From the NCBI GenBank assembly GCA_963989385.1, contig OZ022507.1:55687400-55751399 (forward strand): a stretch of DNA of 64,000 nucleotides. Reading direction: 5' to 3'. Both the position numbers and the translations under genes were made by a program. Below, in pieces: positions 41,166-52,700 of this stretch. This stretch comes from Ctena decussata (Eukaryota; Mollusca; Bivalvia; Lucinida; Lucinidae). The notes under the pieces are model-generated. The model was not told the origin of the DNA, did no database searches, and worked only from the letters and a program-made list of their open reading frames with translations. Within the stretch, counting starts at the first letter, position 1. Each line of letters begins with the position of its first letter.

Positions 41166-42117
41166 TTTTTTCAAATGATGGTTCTAGTTTGACCTTTGAC
41201 CTTTTCAATGAGGGGAATGATCCAGGGCCTCACGACCCTCTGATTTTGTCGCCCCTGGTTAGCAAGGTGCATTACATGTATAGACCACACACAGACCCAA
41301 CCCCGCTTCTCCTCGTTGACAATGATCGTAGGTATCAGACACATCACAAAAGATATTCTCAGGACGGTCGCGAGAGCTGATGCTTTTATTTCTTCCTTAG
41401 ACATTTTTTTCGGCTTTAGCCGTATAACCTTACTATTGCCGAATTGGTGAATTCTAATAATCATGTTGCTGTGTGCAACATCAAAACATCTGACCAGAAA
41501 GTAAAATACCACAAGAGGATAAAAGGCAAATCTTGAAATCCTGATTTATGGTGCCAATTCTCAAGAGCATAAACTAACTCATTCTGACCTGTTTTTGTAA
41601 AGGAGATTTGGGGCAGTCTGGTGCGTGCACTTATGGAGTCCTAAAGGCTTTCAGCGCAGATAATTTTCATACGATAGATTTTTTTTTCCGTATCCATAGT
41701 CAAGCATGTGACGCAGGAGCATGTACAGACCACCACCACTGTTGTCAGTTTTTGCACTTGCAGGTGCGCGTTAAATGTATCCTCGATATTCATTGCAGGT
41801 GTTAGAAAACTGTTTCTCGAACTAACATCACTGGCAAAATTAAACGCTAGAAGTTTCAAATGAAGTCAGTTGTAGATTCTAATTGACAGCAACATCACAC
41901 GTCATCGTTACGTGTACAGCATAGCAAAGAATCTAAACAAAACAGCTGCAGTGTATTTATAAAGAGGATTTCAGCCGTATGCCTAGACTAGGACTGTATA
42001 GCAGAACATATTGGTCGAAGTAAGATTTTATCTGTCAACAGACATATTTTTATACCATGTCTAGCCCCCAGTATAGTCAGAGCTCCTTTGGTTTCTCAGG
42101 GGGTTAAGACGTAACGG

Positions 42118-42152
<35 letters not shown>

Positions 42153-42934
42153 GGGCTCGCGGCCGCCAGATGTGGGTGGGGCGTGTAGGATCGCGTCAGT
42201 TTCCTCCGAAAATCATAAACAAAGTCGAAGATTTTGTCAAGATGGGCGGTGTATGACATAGGACCTAATTTCAGTGCGACTGAGTTATCCACGAGTATAT
42301 TATGCGAATTTTAAAGCACTATTGTGCAGCCAAATAATGCCAGAACACAGTACTCGATAGGCACATGCGTGTGCCAATATGGAAGCTGTAGAAAATTATC
42401 GAACAGATACACGTGAAATGTGATTTAATGACAGCTTAATGTACCTCTGGATCTCCTTTAGTAAACTGAGGGTTAAGTTGTCATTAAAAGCCATCATTAA
42501 GTTAATGAACGTTTATGCAACAGGGTAAAAGCTGGCATTAAATTAATGGAGAGTTAATGGGGACTTAAGTTGGCATTAAGATTTAATGGACTTTTATGCA
42601 ACCCAGCCCTGTACATTTAAGTTCTGCAATAGTTAAAACACAACAAAAAATAATTAATAAATCAAAATGGCAGTTATGACATTTTTTCTTGTCAATTTTA
42701 GTTTTGTATGATTGAAATGCAGAATTTATAAATTTTGGCAATATGTACAAGTTTTGACATTTTTTCTTTTCCCTATCGAATTGTTTCTTCGTCTGAAGAT
42801 TGATGTTAATTAATGAAATGTGGACCTAGAATACTTGGTTGTGACTGTGGACAGACTTCCAATATCATTATTTTTTCTGATACCTAATTGAAAGCCCAAA
42901 GAGACGGATCAGAACTTCACATTGATACATACTA
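41166..42934. other. No recognised gene; (GATA)n at 42119-42152
   Basis: A tetranucleotide run of about eight units is present, and the right arm of the 6.8-kb inverted structure ends at 42609. Other sequence is not recognised. Confidence 0.45.
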
Positions 42935-43032
42935 CCCAGCAGGCACACAACGTTATAATGACGTCGCATTGACGTCGACGAAACCAGAAATACATCGTAT
43001 CGACGTCATTCTGACGTCACGTGCCCGCTGGG
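42935..43032. mobile_element. GACGTC palindrome, family G1
   Basis: CCCAGCAGGCACACAACG to ACGTGCCCGCTGGG, with TGACGTCA near the right end. Confidence 0.85.
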
Positions 43033-43045
43033 ATATACTTTACTG

Positions 43046-43112
43046 CCCAGCAGTTACAAGACGTCGAAATGACGTAGAATTGACATCATTACGACGTCCT
43101 GTGCCTGCTGGG
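43046..43112. mobile_element. Short GACGTC palindrome, family G1
   Basis: CCCAGCAGTTACAAGACGTC to CCTGCTGGG. It is spaced 13 bp from the previous copy, and the pair recurs as a unit at 44500-44615. Confidence 0.8.
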
Positions 43113-43271
43113 CGTCTTGTTATGCTGTTCAAACAGTTTGCATCGTTTATTTTTACCCTTTCTTTATGACGCATAGCACATCTTGATCTGATTCTAAACT
43201 GATTCTCAGATACACCTATTCCAAAATTTAGGATTACTTGCAATTGTTTGTTCATCTAGCAGCTACTTGGT

Positions 43272-43975
43272 TACATCATTGATAATCAAGGGTCGGTCAT
43301 ATTTGCATGTGCATTTTATGCTCATCTCTTGTGTTGAACGTTATGAACCGTGTCCGGGCGAAATATGTTTGACGCTATTCGTAAGCAGTGGACAAGCCTC
43401 TGCAACTGCGTAGTCTGTCAGCGAAAGTGCAGTGCACCGTTTCATTCCCAGAGACAAACTGATAGCGCCTTCCCTGTTCTGATTGTGCTAGTGCACAGAT
43501 TAGTCTAGACTTAGGTGTTTTCCATACACCATAAGGCTGATTTAATCACGGCACGACTCAATTGGCCTGCGCAAGGAAAAAGGTGTGTTCAGCCCATAAT
43601 GTTTGCGGCGAAATATGTATGTATACGTAACCAGGAGGTACCAAGATATGTCTACCCTATGCGAAGTCTACCCTGTTTTGTTTGCGCATGCATCCAGATT
43701 AGACACGCGTGTTTTGCGTATGACATAGGACTGGTTTTATCACGACTCGAGGTATTCGCAAGGAAAAATAGGTTTCACCCCATCTTAGTAAAAGCGAATG
43801 CAGTCCGATTAGTGTCAGTTCCTTTCGCACACTTTACGGCCCTCCAGTGTATGATGCTCAAGATTGTTTATACATGTTGTGTACGCGGAACTGTTGCCAC
43901 AGACTGGGCTGATTCTTCTCGTCGCATGTGGCAATTTTCCGAGGGTGCGGCTCTAGGATTACATCATCGATAATC
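43272..43975 (+). repeat. 0.7-kb segmental repeat, copy 1
   Basis: It runs from TTACATCATTGATAATCAAG to the same word again. It carries a 152-codon open frame. Internally, two related sub-blocks can be seen (TGGGTACCAAGATAAGTCTATGC-like and GAGGTACCAAGATATGTCTACC-like), so the unit is itself an old duplication. Confidence 0.75.
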
Positions 43976-44212
43976 AAGATAATCAAGGATCGTTCATATT
44001 TGCACGTGCATTTTATGCCCATCTCTTGTGTTTAATGTTATTAGCCTTGTGCGGGCAAAATATGTTTGACGCTGTACGCAAACAGCGGGTACCAAGCTAA
44101 GTCTATGCAAGTGCGTAGTCTGTCGGAGTAAGTGCAGTGCACTGTTTGATTTCTAGAAGGCATACTTAGTGCGCCTACCCTGCTCTGATTGACGCATTGA
44201 CGTCGACGCAAC
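43976..44212 (+). repeat. Truncated 0.7-kb repeat unit and split G1 palindrome
   Basis: The first ~210 bp of the unit is followed directly by GACGCATTGACGTCGACGCA, the left half of a G1 palindrome whose right half resumes at 44460. Confidence 0.7.
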
Positions 44213-44459
44213 CAGGCCCCGAGGTTATAAAACTTTTTTCGTGCTCAACTCAGCTGAGCATGAAATTTTCGCTGCTGATAAATATGAAAATGCCAACTAA
44301 TGTTGGCATTTTCATATTCATAAGCAGAGAAAATTTCATACTCAGCTCAATTGAGCAAGAAAACAACTGTACTTATCAGTAGTTTGTTATATATTAGCAG
44401 GTAAAATTTCATGCTCAGCTGAGTTGAGCATGAAAAAAGTTTTATAACCTCGGGGCCTG
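44213..44459. mobile_element. Nested foldback with CAGGCCCCGAGG ends
   Basis: CAGGCCCCGAGGTTATAAAA and TTTTATAACCTCGGGGCCTG are exact inverses. Further inverted blocks (GCTCAACTCAGCTGAGCATG) and an inner hairpin GAAAATGCCAAC / GTTGGCATTTTC follow. It sits inside a G1 palindrome. Confidence 0.88.
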
Positions 44460-44615
44460 ATTACATCGTATCGACATCGTTCTGACGTCACATGCCCGCT
44501 GGGATATACTTTACTGCCCAGCAGTTACAAGACATCGAAATGACGTAGTATTGACGTCGATGCGGAATGGTGGCGTCGCATCGACCCCATTTCGACATCA
44601 TTACGACGTCTTGTA
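44460..44615. mobile_element. Right half of the split G1 palindrome and a second G1 copy
   Basis: TCTGACGTCACATGCCCGCTG closes the split copy at 44512. CCCAGCAGTTACAAGAC to GACGTCTTGTAAGG is a second one. Confidence 0.75.
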
Positions 44616-45535
44616 AGGCTACATTCAAACAGTTTGCATCATTTAAATTTACCCTCTCTATTGGGACACCTTACAATTACAGTAATTATTCTGAAATTTG
44701 AACAAGTGCTTATACTAGCCGAGAGTGTGTCAAAACTGCTGATAAAATATGACGCATTGCACACCTTGATCTGATTCTAAACTGATTTCTCAGATGCATC
44801 TATCCCAAAATTTAGGATTACTACGGCAGTTGTTTGTTAATCTAGCAGCTATTGGGTTACATCATTGATAATCAAGGGACGTGCATTTTTTATATGAGCC
44901 TTGTCCGGGTAAAATATATTTGACGCTGTCCGCAAACAGTGGGTACCGAGATAAGTCTATGCAACTGCGTAGTCTGTCGGAGTTAGAGCAGTGCACTGTT
45001 AGATTCCCAGAAGGCATACTTAGTGCCCCTACCTTGTTCCGATTGTGCTAGTGCACAGACTAGTCTGTACATAGGTATTCTGCACATACGATAAGGCTGA
45101 TTTTATTACGACATGACTCAAATGGCCTGCGCAAGGAAAAATTGTGTTCAGCCCATAATGTTTGAAGCGAAATATGTATGTATACGTAACCAGGAGGTAC
45201 CAAGATATGTCTACCCTATGTGTAGTCTACCCTGTTCTGATTGCGCATGCAGCCAGTCTAGACACGCGTGTTTTGCGTATGACATAGGACTGGTTTTATC
45301 ACGACACGAGGTATGCGCAAGGAAAAATGTGTTTTACCCCATCTTGGTGAAAGCGAATGCAGTCCGATTAATGTCAATTCCTTTCGCACACTTTACGGCG
45401 CTCCAGTGTATGATGCTCAAGATTGTTTATACATGTTGTGTACGCGGAACTGTTACCACAGACTGGGTTGATTCTTTCCGTCGCATGTGGCAATTTTCCG
45501 AGGGTGCGGCTCTAGGATTACATCATTAATGATCA
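44616..45535 (+). repeat. 0.7-kb segmental repeat, copy 2, with shared upstream block
   Basis: 44616-44860 repeats 43120-43270 (CAAACAGTTTGCATC, TTGATCTGATTCTAAACTGA) with an insertion. The 0.7-kb unit follows and keeps a 138-codon frame corresponding to copy 1. Confidence 0.72.
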
Positions 45536-46210
45536 AGCTAATCAAGGATCGGTCATATTTACACGTGCATTTTATGCCGATCTCTTGTGTTTAACGTCAT
45601 TAGCCTTGTGCGGGCAAAATATGTTTGACGTTGTACGCAAACAGTGGGTACCAAGATAAGTCTATGCAAATGCGTAGTCTGTCGGAGTAAGTGCAGTCAA
45701 ATGTTTGATTCTCAGAAGGCCTACTTAGCATGCTTAGTATGCCTTAGTTCTGATTGTGCTAGTGCCAAGACTAGTCTGGACGTAGGTGTTTTGCACATAC
45801 GATAAGGCTGATTTTATCACGACATGACTCAAATGGCCTGCGCAAGGAAAAATGTGTGTTCAGCCCATAAAATTTGAAGCGAAATATGTATGTATACGTA
45901 ACCAGGAGGTACCAAGATATGTCTACGCTCATGTGTAGTCTACCCTGTTCTGAATGCGCATGCTTCCAGTCTAGACACGCGTGTTTTGCGTATGTCATAG
46001 GACTGGTTTTATCACGACCCGAGGTTTGTGCAAGGTTAATGCTGTTTCACCCCATCTTGGTGAAAGCGAATGCAGTTAGATTAACGTACACTTTACGGCG
46101 CTCCATTGTATGATGCTCAAGATAGTTTATACATGTTGTGAACACGGAACTGTTACCACAGACTGGGCTGATTCTTCCCGTCGCATGTGGCAATTTTCCG
46201 AGGGTGCGGG
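45536..46210 (+). repeat. 0.7-kb segmental repeat, copy 3
   Basis: Same unit, with small deletions near 46030-46095 that break the frame seen in copies 1 and 2. It ends at GGCAATTTTCCGAGGGTGCG. Confidence 0.75.
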
Positions 46211-46375
46211 TCTTCAAGAATGCGCATTAATATTACAAAAAGAAATCTGTTCTTTTCGCGTAGTAAGCAACAGTTTGTCTAACTCCACTGTATATATTTT
46301 GACCATCATCCGGCTGGTAAATCTGTTGAATAGTAAATATCAACAGCATTTACCATACCAAAGATAAAGATGGAT

Positions 46376-46560
46376 TGATGGATGTCGATATTTTACGTCC
46401 TTTTCAACAGTATTTCAGTTATATCAGGACGATAATGAAAGGATATGTGCAGTAGAACACCGTTTATGGTCGGAAAGATTTTCGCCTCAAGCGGGACTCG
46501 AACCTGGTCCCCTAGATCAGTAGGCCAGTACTGAACCCACTGACCTACCGGGCCTCCTGC
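46376..46560 (-). mobile_element. tRNA-derived SINE, second family
   Basis: (GATG)n tail at the left, GACGTAAAATATC, then a tRNA-like head. The reversed B box is GGACTCGAACC at 46494-46504. This is the same family as 61965-62150 and 11602-11800. Confidence 0.82.
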
Positions 46561-46713
46561 CAAAGACAAAGAGACAGACACACAACAAAGGTATTCAAAT
46601 AAACATACAGACAGAGATACACATGATCAAAGAAAACTTGTTTGAGCTATCTAAAACCAACAAGATTGATTAATTCGCCAGCAATAATTTGCATCAACCT
46701 TGACGAGGCCAAA

Positions 46714-46820
46714 AACCAGGCACATGAGGTCCTAATGATGTCGCACTGACATCGATACGACATCACCATGTCGCATAGACGTCAATACGACGTCATTTGG
46801 ACATCATGTGCCTGCCGGGA
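46714..46820. mobile_element. GACGTC palindrome, family G1, diverged
   Basis: ACCAGGCACATGAGGTCC to ATCATGTGCCTGCCGGG with GACATCGATACGACATC inside. Confidence 0.75.
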
Positions 46821-47512
46821 AGCTGCTTTTTATAAAATGTATTACTGAGCTCCATGTTAAAATAGAGTTATCTCCCATCGTCCATACAGTCATTTGTTGC
46901 AAACGGTCGAATTTTTTGCACCGAAATGTTGCATTTCTCGCGCGAGAACTGATTTTTTTTCAGCTATAGTCTGTCAGGCTTTGTTCGCCATCTTTATTCA
47001 CTATCAGATGATAATGCATATGAGAAGACGTAACTAGCCATGTTTACATGGAGTGAGAATAAAATGCAGTGAAAAAGGGTGGACTTATTATCAATTGAGT
47101 CACTTTCCGAATGCGCCTTGTTTTCTCGTAAACTGTTGTGAAATAGGAATCATTCCACCGTTGTTTCCTCGATTGGTTGTGAACACCTTCAAGATATTTT
47201 GCACGCAAATAATACTCTGGTTCAATGGTCTCCAAGAATGTCACTTTGAATGAATATTCTGGTTGTTACGGCAAATGAAAAGAGTGTTGTATAAGCTTCT
47301 TGAAAGTGTAAAATAATTAGTTCAGAATCCCATCACAAGAGGTAACTGGAAGAACCGAATCTCACTCTTCATGTAGGTGCCTTTACCCAGGGGGGCACAT
47401 GACGTCACAGTGACGTCGATGATAGTTTGTCGTGGTCTCGGGCCACAAAAAAATAAATAAGTAAATAAATGTATAAACAGATATAGAAAATCTTGCGTTT
47501 TCCAATACGCAA
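46821..47512. other. Mostly featureless; promoter-like words and a G1 scrap
   Basis: TCTCGCGCGAGA at 46937 and, in reverse, AAAGATGGCGAAC near 46990 resemble housekeeping-promoter motifs on the minus strand, without a gene. 47390-47427 is a G1 fragment (ACATGACGTCACAGTGACGT). Confidence 0.4.
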
Positions 47513-48055
47513 TCGCAATTACAATGTATCTCATCATTCGCTTAAACACGTATCAACACAATCAACTGCGGGAAATGTATTGAATTGTATAGGAAAGACA
47601 CCTTTCATACGATATTATAAAATCATCAATTAACACCGACTTTTTTTGCACGCAGACTCTTAAAGTTCAATTCTTCTTCAGTGTTTTGATTGTTTTTTCA
47701 TAATTTTACGTTAATATTAAATTGGGGGATTTTAAGGTTGTAAACATAACCTATAAAATGGCATACTTATATAGTAAAATGCACTAAAAACGCAGGGGGC
47801 ATCTGTATTTATTTCGCGAGATCACTTTTATATACAAAGTTACATATTTTATGCTAATGAATTCGAAATCTGCAATAATTATTCTTTCTTTAGATATATA
47901 TTTTTTAACAGGAGAAACGTAGAAATAATTGGGGGAAATTAACCATATTTGAAAAAATATTTAATGTTTTTGCGCGAAAAACCCGCAGTTTACCTGTATA
48001 TCTGCTTACTAACAAAATAACGATTTTTCAAATGAATAGATTTGTTGCTCTTGAG
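47513..48055 (+). repeat. 0.5-kb dispersed repeat F, copy 2
   Basis: Direct repeat of 32604-33128, with a short insertion (CGCAGACTCTTAAAGTTC) near 47652. Confidence 0.8.
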
Positions 48056-48195
48056 GAAAACATCCAAAATTTCAAAAACCGATCAACAGCAAAATCATGT
48101 TGTCCAGTTTGCTGCATACGAAAAATTGCAAAACCGACATGTTCATATAGTGCAGCTACTCAAGCAGTAAATTTACTAATCAGCATCAGTTAACC

Positions 48196-48312
48196 TTGTC
48201 TAGTCTAGTCTGTCCCAAAATTCTGTGAGGTCGTTGGGGCTCTTCAGATGACTTTACAACAATCCCTTTCCACCTAGTCCTGTTTTCAGCAGCCCTAGCT
48301 GAGTTAGCAATT
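48196..48312 (-). pseudogene. LINE 3' coding end (RTE-like) fragment
   Basis: The minus strand reads RAAENRTRWKGIVV then SSEEPQRPHRILGQTR, the extreme C-terminus of the same LINE class as 39812-40150. Only this piece remains. Confidence 0.82.
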
Positions 48313-48479
48313 AATCTTGAGAAAAACCCAAATCCTGCAGAATATGCATGGGTAGTAAAAGATAGTAAAATATGGACATTCAGAAACTGTACATTCTTTG
48401 GCCTCTGCCTTTAGTTACTCGCCCTAATATCTGACAGAAAGTTTTGCAATATAACTGATCAACTGATGAAAAGTGTCGA

Positions 48480-48650
48480 ACGTTTTGGGGAGCTGGAGAA
48501 AAGCTGTATAACTTTTAGGGATTTGAGAAGCATGGGCAAAATAATTTTATGGAGCACGGGGAAATATTCTACGGGAGCTGGGGATATTCGGGCATTATTT
48601 TCAGGGTGCTAGGGAGCACTGACCCCCCTGGTAGGGCCTCATTACTGACC
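48480..48650. repeat. GGGAGCTGGGGA-type repeats, inverted partner of 31275
   Basis: GGGAGCTGGGGATATTCGGG and CAGGGTGCTAGGGAGCACTG precede CCCCCTGGTAGGGCCTC. Confidence 0.5.
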
Positions 48651-48721
48651 AACTTAATTTTTCAAACTTTTTATGTTTCTTAAGCGAAGAAATAAACATT
48701 TTGCGTTATATACATTTCAAC

Positions 48722-48842
48722 AGGGGTGAACATTTCCCACTGAGTACACAATGTATGATCAAAAAGATTCAATGTTGATCCAATTTAATGTCGTTGAACC
48801 AACTTTGATTCATCGTCATTCCAACGTTGCGTGCCTTCTGGG
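48722..48842. mobile_element. GTTGAATCAAC palindrome, family G2
   Basis: GATTCAATGTTGATCC and GTTGAACCAACTTTGATTC repeats, ending GCGTGCCTTCTGGG. Confidence 0.65.
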
Positions 48843-49288
48843 TTAACACATAACAGCAAAGCCCTTGCTGATCCTAGCTAGCATTCTTTCGGTCAAAACT
48901 GTGAAATGAAAGTCACCGCCACCTCTAATTCGGGCGGAAAAAAACTTAACTAAATGCCTGCCATTTCTCCTCTGCGAAATGATGTCTGCCTCCCTTATGA
49001 CGTCACTGTACGTGCACGACTGTATACATGTCCAAAGTGGTGTTTGTTCTGTGGTTCCTAGTGTCTTGCATGTCAAGGTAGAACCATTGTAAGCTTTCTG
49101 TTACATCAGATCTATGTCAGTTTGGGGTATTTCCCTGCTCTGGGCTAGAAAAAGAAGTGGAAGAAAAAGTTAAAAGAAAATAAAATGAAAAAAGAAAAAA
49201 AAAAGAGAAAAGAAACAGTCATAGCATTTCCCGAGACAGCAACATGTACAGGCTACATTTCTAGCCCGTCTTCTATCTTAATGGTTAT
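48843..49288. other. No recognised feature
   Basis: A purine-rich AGAAAAAG stretch lies at 49150-49215; nothing else was seen. Confidence 0.35.
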
Positions 49289-50335
49289 ATATACTGGACA
49301 AAAAAGTTAAGGATCAAACATTAGACTGAAATTTTTATATGGAAAAAAATAATTTTCCAAAAATCATTTTCTTTTGTTGAATTCATCTAACAACGCTGCA
49401 ACAGATTGCATGAGAAATATTGGAATCTGATCACGTGACACACCGGCAGGAATGAATAAACAGGCATACCCAAAAATTCGAAGTGAAAATTGGCATATAC
49501 ACAAAGACGAGTGTCCATTATTTGTGACTTTATCCATTCAAAATCATTTTCAGTTTTCAGTATGACCTCTAAGGGCCTGAATAACTGCATGGCAGCCACT
49601 AGGTTTCCTTCTGGTAAATCCTCAGAGGTCCATTTAGGGAGTCGTTTACCATTTTTCACGAAAGGCCTAAATAAGCTCTCCATGAGTTTCAGGAAGCTCT
49701 GGTGATCAGAATTGGCGGTGTAGCATGTCAAAAGCATGCTCAATCGGATTTAAAACTTTTGATCAAATTGACATGTAAGTGCTGGCGATTGTTTCTGTCG
49801 CTATGTACTGGTCCACCACATTTGCCTTGTGATTTGATGATGCCATCGCCAAAAACTGTAGCAAACGGTCTCGTAATTGGATAAAACATGTCATTCCTAG
49901 CTTGAACACTAATCAGAGAGCTTCTGTCTAGCATGCGCAAGTCCACACAGCTGCCAATCCAGATGCCGGACCATACCATTACCCACTCTCCTCTAGACAT
50001 GTCATAGTCCACATGTTCCACAACATGATTTAATTCATAGTCTACGCGACGTGTACATGGCCGGCGTCACGCCCTTCTCGTATCATCGTGGATATCTTCA
50101 TACAAATCTGGACTCATCTGTGAAAAGAACATGGGTCCAATGACCCAGCTGGTAATTTGTGTTACTTTTTGTCGACTGTCGCCTCGCATTTCCATGGAAT
50201 CGCACCAATCCTGGTCTCATAACCAGCATGCAAGTGCGCAGATTAGCTGTGTAAAGTCTGTTTCTAACCGTTTTCGCTTAATTTGGTCCATTAAATCATT
50301 TTAATGGACAAAACATGCGCATTCTTACAGTGTTA
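49289..50335 (-). pseudogene. Tc1/mariner element with broken transposase
   Basis: The left terminal repeat TACTGGACAAAAAAGTTAAG sits next to TA. On the minus strand the transposase pieces run in order: HWTHVLFTDESRF (about 50120-50165, holding the first catalytic Asp), EWVMVWSGIW and VQARNDMFYP (49800-50010), then IEHAFDMLHRQF (about 49710-49750). Stops and frame changes separate them, so the enzyme is dead. Confidence 0.78.
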
Positions 50336-50339
50336 TTGT

Positions 50340-50620
50340 GATGAACCAGCAGCTTGGGACAGAAACTATCGTCCGTATGGGCAAGTCTAGTCGATCGCAA
50401 GTTTTAAATCTGATTGAACATGCTTGCCAGATGTTACAACACACCAAATCTAATCACCTGAAGCTCCAGGAAACTCCTGGAGAGCTAATACAGGGTTTTC
50501 ATGAAAAATGGCAAACGAGTCCCGAAATGAGCCTCTAGCCTTTACCAAAAGGGTACCGAGTAGCTGTCATGCAGTGCTTCAGACCCCCGGAGGTACTCCC
50601 ATACATGAGAGTTCTGCGTT
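50340..50620 (+). pseudogene. Second Tc1/mariner transposase piece, opposite strand
   Basis: The frame LNLIEHACQMLQH, ETPGELIQGFHEKWQTSP is the conserved C-terminal region of the same transposase, now on the plus strand. The following sequence (GCTGTCATGCAGTGCTTCAG) matches the inverse of 49575-49600. It begins right after the minus copy ends. Confidence 0.75.
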
Positions 50621-51509
50621 CCAGACATTCATATTTTACGTTTTTATGCTGTTATTTACGTTTTTGTTATTCTTCGGAACGCGAACTCTCATACGGATAT
50701 AGCCATAAAGTTTACGCAAGGACCGCGTTGGCTCGACGCGCTGCTTTTCTCGGCCAAAATTGGACATTTGAAACATCCTCAAATCAAATTACATATATTA
50801 CTTACATAAGTAATAGTTAAATTCCTCATCCCAATCGAAAATATTCAAAAAGTCACCAAAAGAACCTTTAATCCATCCTGATTATGTACCGGCAAGTGTT
50901 TATCACGCCATATTGTTTACATTGTCAAATTGAGGTCACCGGCTATTGGTTAAATCAAAAAGAGGCCACCGGTTATAGGTTAAATCAAAAACATGGATTG
51001 GATTTTCTGAAAATTTTGGCGGAAATGGTTAGATTGGCTGAAACAGACAGACATACAGAAATTAAGAAATATAGTGACTTGTTAAACCAGAATCTGGCCC
51101 AGTGAGAAAATCTACAAGCTAATTAAGGACTATAAAGGAATATTCCTTTCAGAACCTATACATACAGGCAGAGAGACAGAAGACTAGCTATTGTATCACA
51201 CTTGTGAACATGAAATACAGAAATGTTTATATCATATAGATATCTGTACTTCATATTTAGAAGTATAGGCCTAATACTTAAGAGACACACTCCGCTTTAT
51301 TTCTCCCTCAGGGTGAGCTTGAGGTTGGTGATGGTGGTGGAGGGGGGGGGGGGGAAGAGAGAGCATCAGTACTTGAAGTAGGCATGTGAAACTTTAACAA
51401 TATCAGCTTTTCAAAGCGCTGGATATAGTGGGAAACAAGAGCTTTCCAAACTAAAAATAACTATGACCAAATTGGCAAAGTGGGGAAAAAAGATTAATGT
51501 TCTTTACTG
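50621..51509. other. No recognised gene
   Basis: A short direct repeat (GAGG/CACCGG-TAT-GGTTAAATCAAAA) is at 50930-50990 and a poly-G run at 51340-51353. Confidence 0.4.
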
Positions 51510-51690
51510 TTACCTGTGTTACCTTTGGTAGTGTAAAATAGACATGCATAATGTAAGTGCAGGGTATCATGTTGCAGATTATCGTCTTTGGGTAAACGGG
51601 TAAAGCAGTTGACACAATACTAACTGTCAGCTTACCCCAACCCTAATACAAGCCATACCGGTAACTCCAAAGCATTAGATTGTGTTATGT
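51510..51690. repeat. Repeat I unit (GTTACCTGTGTTACC)
   Basis: TGTTACCTGTGTTACCTTTGG, CATGTTGCAGATTATC and CCCAACCCTAATAC recur in order at 52245-52440 and 52480-52700. The run looks like a loose ~240-bp tandem repeat opened by the LINE fragment. Confidence 0.65.
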
Positions 51691-51779
51691 GCATGACCCT
51701 GTGGCCCCAAAACGGTACTCTTATTCTACATTACAAGCTCCAATCATTTTATATAAGAATGTATGGCATACAGGATGAA

Positions 51780-52090
51780 ACTTAAATGTGGTTTGATACT
51801 TATCTTACAAAAAGAAGGCAACAGATCTCAGTTAATAATACTCAGATTTTGAGGAAATTTCATATGGTGTACCACAAGGCTCAATTTTAGGACCACTTTT
51901 ATTTTTGCTATTTATTAATGATCTTCCTTTGTACACTGCAAATGTTTCTACTGATCTCTATGCAGATGATACAGCTTTGTATGATATTCAGGATTCAGTG
52001 GAACAGATTGAAACACCTTGAGTCTGCGATAGACAATCTTAATATCTGGTGTCAAAATAATGGAATGTTTACCCAAGATAAAAAAAACAA
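51780..52090 (+). pseudogene. Non-LTR retrotransposon reverse transcriptase fragment
   Basis: Reading with two frame changes: [13 protein letters not shown], then [30 protein letters not shown] and [25 protein letters not shown] and YADD are the conserved B/C motifs of non-LTR reverse transcriptases. Family is jockey/CR1-like at best. It is truncated at both ends and shifted near 52012. Confidence 0.85.
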
Positions 52091-52244
52091 CAAAAAAAAA
52101 ACAGGTAACAGGGGTAACACTGACTGTAGCAAATTTAAGTCACAGACAGAGAATATAAAGATTTATAATTATTAAATGAGTTTACAGAATAACACTGGCT
52201 ATATATCATACTTTAATCTAACCCCAATTCTAGTACTACAGCGT

Positions 52245-52700
52245 TACATCTGTTACCTGTGTTACCTTTGGTATTGAAAAGTAGATAGATATAATGTGAA
52301 TGCATGGTATCTGGAGGCAGGTGTTAATGATGTAGAATATTAAAGTGTACCTTATCTGGATAACAGGGTAGTGCAGGTAACACAATATTTACGCTTGTGA
52401 GTAAGGGTTAGTATTGGGGTAGGGATAACCGTAAGTTGAGAATTAGTATTGTAATCTAACCCTAGTTCTAATACTGTAGTATTATCGCTGTTGCCTGTGT
52501 TACCTTGAGTAATGAAAAGTATATGTACATAATGTAAATGCATGGTATCATGTGGCAAATGTTTATAATTTAGAATAAGAATACCGTATTTGAGTAACAA
52601 AGTATGTAAACACATCCGACTTTAAATAAAATTTGTATCTGTATCTGGTAACACAATAATAACCCAAACCCAGCTCCAATCCTAATACTAACCCCTAACC
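52245..52700. repeat. Repeat I, two further units
   Basis: Units begin TGTTACCTGTGTTACC at about 52248 and TGTTGCCTGTGTTACC at about 52489. Confidence 0.65.

Larger units (their letters stand above)
35792..42609. mobile_element. Possible 6.8-kb element bounded by long inverted ends
   Basis: GGGCTGGGTTGCATAAAAGT at 35792 is mirrored by TTTTATGCAACCCAGCCC ending at 42609. Both ends continue about 150 bp with GGCATTAA/TTAAGT words and a second internal TTGCATA. The interior holds other repeats and no recognisable transposase. Two independent insertions of one MITE in opposite orientation would look the same. Confidence 0.45.

Noticed and set aside
31275..48650. A single 17-kb element bounded by GAGGCCCT... 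inverted ends
   Set aside because: The internal direct repeat F and many unrelated insertions make two independent copies in opposite orientation more likely.
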